This document shows, one piece after another, positions 1-5,327 of a DNA stretch of 6,137 nucleotides. The DNA is from Spirochaetae bacterium HGW-Spirochaetae-7. GTDB lineage: Bacteria; Spirochaetota; Spirochaetia; Treponematales; UBA12059. Under the pieces are notes generated by a model. The model saw only the letters and a list, made by a program, of their open reading frames with translations, was not told the DNA's origin and searched no databases. Each line of letters starts with the position of its first letter. Positions within the stretch are counted from its first letter, which is position 1. A program made the translations under genes and the position numbers. The stretch is taken from positions 1-6,137 of the forward strand of contig PGXR01000248.1 of NCBI GenBank assembly GCA_002839245.1, in the 5' to 3' direction.

Positions 1-1375
1 CCTCGGTGCAGAAGAACACGGGTTTCCAGGTAGGCCCCGGCGCGACCGGCTCGCGGTCGATGATGTCGCCGGGCTTGCTCTTGAGGACCTCGCGCTTGTC
101 GAGCCACTCCTGGTCTATCACGACCTTGCGGCCGAGCATCTTGGCGAGCGACAGGGCCGCTATGCGGCCGCCGAACATCGCGCTCGAGGCCTCGGCGATC
201 TCCTCCGCGTCGCCGGCCTTGACCGCCAGGAAACCGAAGGCAAGGGCCTGGTTGTACAGCTCGTCGCAGGGGGACAGTCCGGTTGCTACGAGCACCGTGT
301 CAACTTCGAAGGTCTGCGCGGTATCGAGGAGTGGCTTCCAGTCCTTGTCGATCCGGGCGATCGTCACCCGTTCGACCTTGCCGTCGCCCTCGACCGACAC
401 GACGGTGGTCGAGAGGTAGACGGGCACGCCCATGCGGACGATCTTGTCGGCGTGCACCTTGTAGCCGTTGATCTTCGGGAGTATCTCGCAGATTCCCGCG
501 ACGGCTATGCCTGCCTGCAGCGCATGGTAGGACCCGATGAGGCCGACGTTGCCCGAGCCGATGACGAATACCTTGTTGGCCGCCTTGACGAGGTCCCGGT
601 TGACCAGGGTCTGGAATGCGCCGGCGCCGTAGACTCCGGGGAGGTCGTTGCCGGGGAAGAGTATCGACCGCTCGCGCGCGCCGGCCGCGACGATGACGGC
701 CTTGAAGTCGACGAGGATGTAACGCTCGTAGTCGCGGTAGACGCCGGCCTTGCGGTCCTTGTAGATGCCGATCACCGGCGAATTGGCCAGCACGCGCACG
801 TTGGGGAAGGCGCGTACCTTTGCCTCGAGGATGGTGGCGATGTCGTAGCCGCGCGTGCCGGCGTAACAGTCTTCCTCCGATCCGAAGAACTTGTGGGTCT
901 GGAGTACGAGTTTGCCGCCCGGCGTGTCCTTGTCGTCGGCGAGTATCACGTCGAAGCCGCGTTCCGCGAGCTCGGCGGCTGCGGCTAGTCCCGATGGACC
1001 GCCGCCTATGACGAGGACCTCGGTCCTGAGCGTCTCGGTAGGCCTTGGAGCGGCCGGCTCGTCGTCGGCCAACAGCTCCGGGATCCCGTGGACGGTGCGG
1101 ACCTTCATGCCCGGCTTGAGCGCGGTGATGCAGGCCTTGCGCACCAGTCCGTCGACGAGGACGTTGCACTGGGAACATTGGCCGTTTGCGCAGAAGATGC
1201 CTTGCGGAGCGTCGCCCTTGCGGTGCTCGGAGAAGCGCTTGACGCCGTTGGCGAACAAGGCAGAACTCAGTGCTTCGCCTTCGCGTCCGTTCATGGCCAG
1301 GCCGTCGAAGGAAAATGCCGCCTGCGCCTCATCCTGGGGCACGTCGATGACCGGATGGCTGGTGATTCTGTTCAT
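1..1375 (-). CDS. [2Fe-2S]- and FAD-dependent oxidoreductase, sarcosine oxidase alpha / HcnB-like (3' end cut by window)
   Basis: This is a flavoprotein oxidoreductase with a fused N-terminal ferredoxin-like domain; 458 residues are visible and the C-terminus lies beyond base 1. Residues 20-100 resemble the Fer2_4 domain, with cluster cysteines C62, C67, C70 and C82 (CX4CX2CX11C). A first dinucleotide-binding motif VIGGGPSG follows at 122-129 (FAD), a second, VIGSGNVG, at 271-278 (probably NAD(P)), and an ATG-type FAD motif (VLVATGLSP) at 361-369. This order is known from sarcosine oxidase alpha, the hydrogen cyanide synthase/opine oxidase group and dye-linked proline dehydrogenase alpha subunits, which oxidise amino acids or secondary amines. 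The substrate cannot be told here. The ATG at 1375 is supported by GGAGA eight bases upstream. The visible sequence ends at VFFCTE; relatives often carry further cysteines in this region, so another cluster may follow (inference). The gene sits behind its own AT-rich promoter region, apart from the nucleoside genes. Confidence 0.88.
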   Translation of the reverse strand, partial: MNRITSHPVIDVPQDEAQAAFSFDGLAMNGREGEALSSALFANGVKRFSEHRKGDAPQGIFCANGQCSQCNVLVDGLVRKACITALKPGMKVRTVHGIPELLADDEPAAPRPTETLRTEVLVIGGGPSGLAAAAELAERGFDVILADDKDTPGGKLVLQTHKFFGSEEDCYAGTRGYDIATILEAKVRAFPNVRVLANSPVIGIYKDRKAGVYRDYERYILVDFKAVIVAAGARERSILFPGNDLPGVYGAGAFQTLVNRDLVKAANKVFVIGSGNVGLIGSYHALQAGIAVAGICEILPKINGYKVHADKIVRMGVPVYLSTTVVSVEGDGKVERVTIARIDKDWKPLLDTAQTFEVDTVLVATGLSPCDELYNQALAFGFLAVKAGDAEEIAEASSAMFGGRIAALSLAKMLGRKVVIDQEWLDKREVLKSKPGDIIDREPVAPGPTWKPVFFCTE

Positions 1376-1399
1376 GGTGTTTGTCTCCGATGCAACTTT

Positions 1400-1428
1400 A
1401 TGGAAACACGGCAATATAGAACTGTCAA
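1400..1428 (-). promoter_or_regulatory. Putative sigma70-type promoter of the FAD oxidoreductase gene
   Basis: On the minus strand a perfect TTGACA lies at 1428-1423. It is followed after 17 bases by TTCCAT at 1405-1400, a poor -10 box (3 of 6 matches to TATAAT). The predicted start near 1393 would leave a leader of about 18 nt containing the GGAGA ribosome site. The 108-nt gap between udk and this gene is markedly AT-rich compared with the surrounding coding DNA, which suits a promoter. The -35 box is convincing. The -10 box is not, so an activator may be needed or the real -10 may be elsewhere. Confidence 0.45.
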
Positions 1429-1431
1429 TAT
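1412..1431 (-). repeat. Short direct repeat ATATTG overlapping the -35 region
   Basis: On the minus strand the hexamer ATATTG occurs at 1431-1426 and again at 1417-1412, 14 bases start to start. The first copy overlaps the TTGACA -35 box and the second lies in the promoter spacer. A repeat placed this way could be a regulator site. Six-base repeats in an AT-rich gap also arise by chance, so this is only a candidate. Confidence 0.2.
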
Positions 1432-1483
1432 GAAATAGTGTTTTTATTATTGAAATGCTGTAGGTTGCCCCGGCCGGGCCAGG

Positions 1484-2107
1484 TCAGCCATTTTCTGAAT
1501 TGAGGATGGTGTTTATGAAGGTGACGAGGACGTGGAGCGCGTTCTCGTTGGCGCCGCCTTCGGGAATGATGATGTCGGCGTAGCGCTTCGTCGGTTCTAT
1601 GAACTGGAAATGGCCGGGACGCACGACGTTGAGGTACTGGTCTATCACCGAATCGACGGTGCGGCCGCGTTCCTTGATGTCGCGCGACAGGCGGCGTATA
1701 AAGCGTATGTCGTCGGGCGTGTCGACGAATATCTTGAGGTCTATCAGGTCGCGCACCTTCTCGTTGGTGAACACCATGATGCCCTCGAAGATGATGAGCT
1801 TCCTCGGCGTTATCTTGATCGTATCCTCGGCGCGCCGGTGGTGGACGAAGTCGTAGGTGGGCATCTCGACTGGCTCCATGTGCTTGAGCGTGTACAGCTG
1901 CGTCCAGAGGAGGTCGTTGTCGAAAGCCTCCGGGTGGTCGAAATTGAAGGCGGTGATGTTGGAGTTGGATATGTACTCGGCTGACTTGTAGTAGTTGTCC
2001 TGGGGAATGAATACGAAATCCGATACGAGCTCGGATATCTTGCGAACTATGGTTGTCTTGCCGGAACCCGACCCGCCGCAGATGCCGATGACCTTTGCTT
2101 CGTCCAT
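1484..2107 (-). CDS. udk: Uridine kinase (uridine/cytidine phosphorylation)
   Basis: This cytosolic enzyme phosphorylates uridine and cytidine to UMP and CMP with ATP or GTP, in pyrimidine salvage. The 207-residue product is close to the usual length (about 210). A Walker A P-loop GGSGSGKTT is at residues 11-19, and the substrate motifs FDHPEAFD (56-63) and YDFVHH (85-90) follow. A hydrophobic strand IIFEGIMVF (105-113) matches the Walker B region, and RRLSRDIKERGR (138-149) forms the lid. The conserved VRPGHFQFIEP (162-172) and YADIIIPEGG (176-185) complete the family pattern. The ATG at 2107 starts just before the P-loop strand. No Shine-Dalgarno sequence precedes it, and a -10-like box lies only seven bases upstream, so the mRNA may be leaderless. 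It lies 77 nt after the nitroreductase gene and is the last gene of the nucleoside cluster. Eleven of its isoleucines are encoded by ATA. Confidence 0.95.
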   Translation of the reverse strand: MDEAKVIGICGGSGSGKTTIVRKISELVSDFVFIPQDNYYKSAEYISNSNITAFNFDHPEAFDNDLLWTQLYTLKHMEPVEMPTYDFVHHRRAEDTIKITPRKLIIFEGIMVFTNEKVRDLIDLKIFVDTPDDIRFIRRLSRDIKERGRTVDSVIDQYLNVVRPGHFQFIEPTKRYADIIIPEGGANENALHVLVTFINTILNSENG

Positions 2108-2114
2108 GGCGGCG

Positions 2115-2143
2115 AGGATAGCACGGCGGCCGCTTCCCGTAAA
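2115..2143 (-). promoter_or_regulatory. Putative promoter of udk, consistent with a leaderless transcript
   Basis: The minus strand reads TTTACG at 2143-2138, a 17-base spacer, then TATCCT at 2120-2115. Each box matches the sigma70 consensus at four of six positions. Only CGCCGCC separates the -10 box from the udk ATG at 2107, so transcription would begin at or within a base or two of the A of ATG. This agrees with the absence of a ribosome binding site. With boxes this imperfect, chance similarity remains possible and udk may simply be read through from upstream. Confidence 0.35.
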
Positions 2144-2163
2144 CTGCCCGATGACCGGCCGCC
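2125..2163 (-). repeat. 8-bp perfect inverted repeat between the nitroreductase gene and udk
   Basis: GGCGGCCG at 2125-2132 and its exact complement CGGCCGCC at 2156-2163 flank a 23-base loop. In the read-through transcript they could form an all-GC stem between the two genes. No run of U follows, so it is not a standard intrinsic terminator. It could slow read-through, stabilise the 3' end of the upstream message, or be chance in GC-rich DNA. One arm lies inside the spacer of the proposed udk promoter. Confidence 0.3.
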
Positions 2164-2184
2164 TGGGACGGACTGTCGTCAGGC

Positions 2185-2787
2185 CTATGGCGCCTTGATG
2201 CTCCAGCGGCCGAAGCTCGCGACGTCAGCGAGCGGCTTGCGGCTCCTCGGGCCCGTCTCGGAGCCCTTCTGCGACGGAGACAGTACAGGGTCGTCCTCTG
2301 CCGATCCCTCGCCCCGTCGGGCGACGACGATCAAGGCGGCCAGCACGTAGTCGCCGGGCACGCCGAGGGCCGCCTTGGCCTTTTTGGGGTTGTAGCCCGC
2401 GATGGGATGGGCAACGAGGCCCTCGGCGCTCGCCTGTATGATCATCGCCATGGCGCAGAGGCCGGCGTCGAAGAGCGCATAGTCGCGGCCGTCCTCGAGC
2501 CTGCAGTCGTCCGAGGCGCGGATCGCTATGGCTGCGATCAGCGGCGCCTTCCTGGCCCACGCGTTGCCGTCGGACAGCGTGGCCCTGAGTGCGTCCAGAA
2601 CCTCGCTGTCCGCAACGCCGCCATCGGCATCGATGCCGGCGGCGACGAGCCTCCAGGGCTGGCTGTTGAAGCACGACGGGGCCAGGGTCCCGGCCTCGAG
2701 GATGCGCATCGCCGCGCCTTCGGGAAGAGGTTCGGCCGACAGGAAGCGGTACGCCCTGCGTTCCGCTATTTCCCTGATTATTTCCAT
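2185..2787 (-). CDS. Nitroreductase family protein (FMN-dependent, NAD(P)H)
   Basis: This is a small flavin oxidoreductase of the nitroreductase superfamily. Such enzymes use FMN and NAD(P)H to reduce nitro compounds, quinones or related acceptors; the natural substrate cannot be inferred. From the ATG at 2787 it has 200 residues. The N-terminal ERRAYR (9-14) is the FMN-phosphate motif, and APSCFNSQPWR (36-46) is the usual second flavin-contact segment. Residues 130-158 match the family's GYNPKK...LGVPGDYVLAALIVVAR region, and RKPLADVASFGRW (183-195) is the usual C-terminal signature. GGAGGA at 2796-2791, three to four bases before ATG 2787, favours that start although the spacing is short. 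A second ATG at 2805 (six residues longer) overlaps the ispH stop as TAATG and would allow coupled translation. Either way it is in one operon with ispH, but no shared pathway is evident. Confidence 0.88.
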   Translation of the reverse strand: MEIIREIAERRAYRFLSAEPLPEGAAMRILEAGTLAPSCFNSQPWRLVAAGIDADGGVADSEVLDALRATLSDGNAWARKAPLIAAIAIRASDDCRLEDGRDYALFDAGLCAMAMIIQASAEGLVAHPIAGYNPKKAKAALGVPGDYVLAALIVVARRGEGSAEDDPVLSPSQKGSETGPRSRKPLADVASFGRWSIKAP

Positions 2788-2804
2788 GGTTCCTCCATCG
2801 TTCA

Positions 2805-3668
2805 TTATTGCGACAGCCGCAGCAGCGCGGCTTCTGCCTCGTCTATGTCCTCGTCGGGGGTGGAAGCGCCGGCGGTCAGCCCGACGGAGTCGAAGTTACC
2901 GAGCTCCGGGGGGATGTCCGCAGCGCTCTCGACGTGCCAGGTCGGGAGGCCGAGAGACGACGACAGCTCGGCGAGTCGGCGGGTATTGGCGGAGTTTTTT
3001 CCACCTACGACGAGCACGGCATCCACTTTGCCCAGGAATCCGGCGACAGCCGCCTGGCGTTCCCGGCTGGCGCCGCAGACGCCGCCCGCGTCGACGAGGT
3101 CGGGCCGGCGTTCCAGGAGGGCGGCGCGGATGGCGTCATACTCGTTTTCCGATATGGTCGTCTGGGCGATCAGGGCGACGGGGCGGTCGCCGGGAACCGA
3201 GCGCGCCTCGTCGGGAGATGAAACGACGATGGCGCCAGGTGCCCAGCCCGCGACGCCGAGGGTCTCGCCGTGTCCCCTGTCGCCCGCTATCACGACGAGG
3301 AATCCGCGGGCCGCGAACGAGGCGGCGGCTTTCTGGTTGGTGGCGACGCGCGGACAGGTGGCGTCGACTATCTCGGCGCCTGCCGAGCGGAGCCGGTCGA
3401 AAACCTCCGGCGCGGCCCCGTGCGAACGGATTACTACGACGGCTCCGGCCGGAGCGGACTTTCCCGATCCGTCGAGCCCGGCTTCGTCGATGCGGCGCAT
3501 GCCGAGCGACTCGAGCCTGGCCGACACGCGCGGGTTGTGCACGATCTGCCCGAGCACGAATGCCTGCCGTCCGGACGCGGTCGCGCCGGCGGCGGCCTTT
3601 TGGGCGGTCGCGACCGCCAGCCTGACCCCGGGGCAGAAGCCGAGCGTCCTCGCCCTGATGACCTTCAT
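2805..3668 (-). CDS. ispH: 4-hydroxy-3-methylbut-2-enyl diphosphate reductase (IspH/LytB)
   Basis: IspH is the last enzyme of the MEP isoprenoid pathway: a cytosolic [4Fe-4S] protein that reductively dehydrates HMBPP to IPP and DMAPP. The 287-residue product has a normal length. The three cluster cysteines are C12 (GFCPGV), C105 (DATCP) and C198 (GGVCGASRERQ). Substrate and catalytic residues line up with the E. coli enzyme: H44 in HNPRV, H83 in RSHG, H133 and E135 in HGE, T170/T171 in AQTT, S226 and N228 in GGKNSAN, and S269 in TAGAST. The start is fixed because an in-frame TAG lies five codons upstream of ATG 3668. There is no convincing ribosome site at normal spacing (GGAG is 16 bases away), so translation probably depends on coupling to deoD. 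The TAA stop overlaps an ATG of the next gene. The enzyme looks complete and active; its presence among nucleoside genes is unexplained. Confidence 0.96.
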   Translation of the reverse strand: MKVIRARTLGFCPGVRLAVATAQKAAAGATASGRQAFVLGQIVHNPRVSARLESLGMRRIDEAGLDGSGKSAPAGAVVVIRSHGAAPEVFDRLRSAGAEIVDATCPRVATNQKAAASFAARGFLVVIAGDRGHGETLGVAGWAPGAIVVSSPDEARSVPGDRPVALIAQTTISENEYDAIRAALLERRPDLVDAGGVCGASRERQAAVAGFLGKVDAVLVVGGKNSANTRRLAELSSSLGLPTWHVESAADIPPELGNFDSVGLTAGASTPDEDIDEAEAALLRLSQ

Positions 3669-4365
3669 CGTCGCGCGCCGCTATCTCCATCATCGACCTG
3701 AAGGTTATCTGCCGCTCCTCGGTGGTGGTCGCCTCGCCGGTGACGATGCTGTCGCTGACCGTCAGCAGGGTCAGCGCATGCCTCCGGTGCTTGGCGGCGA
3801 TGGTATAGAGGGCGGCGGTCTCCATTTCGACTGCCAGCACGTTGTAGGCGGCCCACATCTTCCATGAATCGGGGTCGTCGCCGTAGAAGGTGTCGGAGGT
3901 CAGGATGTTGCCGACCTTCAGCCCGATGCCCTTTGCCTCGGCGGCCTTCCAGGCTTTCTGCATCAGGCCGAAATCGGCTATCGGAGCGTAGTCGAGGCCG
4001 GCGAAGCGTATTCGGTTGACGTTGGAGTCGCTGCAGGAGCCCTGCGCCATGATCACGTCGCGGACCTTGACGTCCTTCTGTATCGAGCCGCAGGTGCCTA
4101 TGCGCACCAGGTTCTGTGCGCCGTACTCGCTGATGAGTTCGGTGACGTAGATGGAAATCGACGGGACACCCATGCCGGTGCCCTGTACCGAGACGCGCCT
4201 GCCTTTGTACGTGCCGGTGTAGCCGAACATGTTGCGGACAGTGTTGTAGCAGACGGGGTTCTCCAGGAATGTGTCCGCTATGAATTTGGCGCGCAAGGGG
4301 TCGCCCGGCAGGAGTACTGTCTCGGCGATGTCGCCTTTCTTGGCTGCGTTATGCGGTGTGCCCAT
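3665..4365 (-). CDS. deoD: Purine nucleoside phosphorylase, DeoD type; 3' end appears frameshifted into ispH
   Basis: DeoD splits purine (deoxy)nucleosides with phosphate into free base and (deoxy)ribose-1-phosphate; the family is a cytosolic hexamer. Residues matching the E. coli active site are shifted by one: H5, G21, R25, R44, R88, the E180-M181-E182 triad, catalytic D205 (TVSDS) and R218. E. coli Ser90 is Thr91 here. The ATG at 4365 follows AAGGAG with a seven-base spacer. The oddity is the 3' end. Normal DeoD ends near residue 235-239, but this frame passes codon 230 (MMEIAA) without a stop and runs on to 3136, through ispH out of frame, giving an arginine-rich tail (409 residues in all). 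A -1 shift around 3676 would give ...MMEIAAARR and a TGA at 3667-3665 overlapping the ispH ATG, the usual operon junction. I therefore place the true end at 3665. The catalytic part is intact. Confidence 0.85.
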
Positions 4366-4372
4366 GGTCTTT

Positions 4373-4378
4373 CTCCTT
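4373..4378 (-). promoter_or_regulatory. Ribosome binding site of deoD
   Basis: AAGGAG at 4378-4373 on the minus strand is seven bases before the deoD ATG at 4365, an ideal Shine-Dalgarno placement. It directly follows the last unit of the 12-bp tandem repeat, so that repeat forms the upstream side of the ribosome landing site. Confidence 0.8.
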
Positions 4379-4414
4379 TTTACGTTCGTCTTTACGTTCG
4401 TCTTTACGTTCGTC
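4379..4414 (-). repeat. Three perfect tandem copies of a 12-bp unit across the rbsK stop
   Basis: On the minus strand the unit GACGAACGTAAA occurs three times without interruption (4414-4403, 4402-4391, 4390-4379). Because the unit is a multiple of three, every copy carries TAA in the rbsK frame. The first-read copy supplies the last codons (CGA ACG) and the stop of rbsK; the next two repeat the stop at 12-base intervals. The array fills nearly all of the 38-nt gap up to the deoD ribosome site. It looks like a recent slippage duplication and may vary in copy number between strains. Confidence 0.9.
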
Positions 4415-5327
4415 GTTTCTCCATGAAATCGGTGACTTCGGCCAGCGTCGGTATTGAAGGCTGGGCGCCCAGCCGCGTCGCCGCCAGTGCGCCCGCGGCG
4501 TTGCAGAATGCCAGGTCATCGGCGCTGACGGCTCCGAACCTCAGCCTGGTAGCCAGCGCGCCGTTGAAGCTGTCGCCGGCGGCGGTCGCGTCCACGGCGC
4601 GCACGGTATACGAAGGTACCGCGAACGAGCCGCGCCCGTCCATGTACAGGCAACCCTCCTTGCCCAGGGTGACGATGACGGCCTTTGCTCCCTTCTGCAG
4701 GAGCGCCGCGGCTCCGGCTTCGATTCCCGGCAATCCCGAGAGGATGCCGAGTTCCGTCTCGTTCGGGGTGATGGCCGCGCATAGCCCGAACAGTTCGTCG
4801 GGCAGGGCGCGGGCCGGGGCAGGGTTGAGGAGGACAGGCACGCCTGCCGTATGCGCAATCCTGGCTGCTTCGATCACCGTATCAAGCGGGACCTCGAGCT
4901 GGAGGACGAGGCATGAACTCGAGCGGATAGCGTCGGCGTTGGTCCGTATCCATTCCGGCCCGAGTTCGGCGTTCGCGCCCGGATAGACGACTATGGTGTT
5001 GTCGCCCGCCGCGTCGACGTTGATCATCGCGATACCGCTCGGCGCGTCGGCGACGAGCAGTCCCGAGGCGTCGATGCCGTTGTCCTCCAGGTTGCGACTC
5101 ATGCTGGCACCCGTCGGGTCGGAACCTACGGCACCCAGCATCCGCACCGGTGAGCCGAGCCTGGCGGCCGCCACGGCCTGGTTGGCGCCCTTGCCGCCGA
5201 AGGCAGTCGTGTGCGACAGCGCGGTCAACGTCTCGCCGGTGGCCGGCAACCGTTCGAGTACGCAAATCAGGTCGTAGTTGAGGCTGCCTACCACGCAGGT
5301 TGCCCCGGTGTCGTGCTCAGAACGCAA
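4404..5327 (-). CDS. rbsK: Ribokinase (PfkB family sugar kinase)
   Basis: Ribokinase converts D-ribose and ATP to ribose-5-phosphate in the cytosol. From the TTG at 5327 the product has 307 residues, against 309 in E. coli. The N-terminal strand and GSLNYD segment (14-19) match GSINAD of the family. The sugar-binding FGGKGANQAVAA is at 43-54, NPAPAR at 168-173, PNETE at 188-192, the nucleotide-site VTLGKEG around 219-225, and the catalytic DATAAGDSFNGA at 246-257 with base D252 (D255 in E. coli). TTG is chosen because AAGGCG lies nine bases before it and it keeps the first beta strand. GTG at 5294 would truncate that strand, and ATG at 5387 would add 20 residues read from the out-of-frame end of the upstream gene. 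The chosen start overlaps the amidohydrolase stop by 11 nt, implying coupled translation. Beside deoD it probably recovers ribose from nucleosides. A related nucleoside kinase is possible but less likely. Confidence 0.92.
   Translation of the reverse strand: MRSEHDTGATCVVGSLNYDLICVLERLPATGETLTALSHTTAFGGKGANQAVAAARLGSPVRMLGAVGSDPTGASMSRNLEDNGIDASGLLVADAPSGIAMINVDAAGDNTIVVYPGANAELGPEWIRTNADAIRSSSCLVLQLEVPLDTVIEAARIAHTAGVPVLLNPAPARALPDELFGLCAAITPNETELGILSGLPGIEAGAAALLQKGAKAVIVTLGKEGCLYMDGRGSFAVPSYTVRAVDATAAGDSFNGALATRLRFGAVSADDLAFCNAAGALAATRLGAQPSIPTLAEVTDFMEKRRT

Noticed and set aside
452..988. Plus-strand frame of 178 codons opposite the FAD oxidoreductase
   Set aside because: It is a valine/alanine/aspartate-rich mirror of the real gene, with no motif or ribosome site supporting it.
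300..1178. Minus-strand frame of 292 codons inside the FAD oxidoreductase
   Set aside because: It is out of frame with the motif-bearing protein and is mostly Arg/Gly/His; the frame starting at 1375 explains this DNA fully.
1466..1480. CCCGGCCGGG palindrome after udk as an intrinsic terminator
   Set aside because: The stem is only about four base pairs around a small loop and no T-run follows in the direction of transcription.
2528..3625. Second plus-strand frame of 365 codons over the same region
   Set aside because: It is arginine-rich shadow sequence antisense to ispH and the nitroreductase gene, with no family features.
3136..3664. C-terminal extension of DeoD as a real fused domain
   Set aside because: The extension is the out-of-frame reading of a complete, conserved ispH and is arginine-rich with no domain signature; a frameshift is the simpler explanation.
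2407..3867. Long plus-strand open frame of 486 codons opposite the nitroreductase gene, ispH and the deoD end
   Set aside because: It is antisense to three well-supported genes, has low-complexity Arg/Ser/Ala/Pro composition and no recognisable motif. High GC makes stop codons rare in such frames.
4379..4414. 12-bp repeat array as a CRISPR or regulator-binding iteron set
   Set aside because: The units are directly contiguous without spacers, only three in number, and partly inside coding sequence; slippage duplication is the simpler reading.
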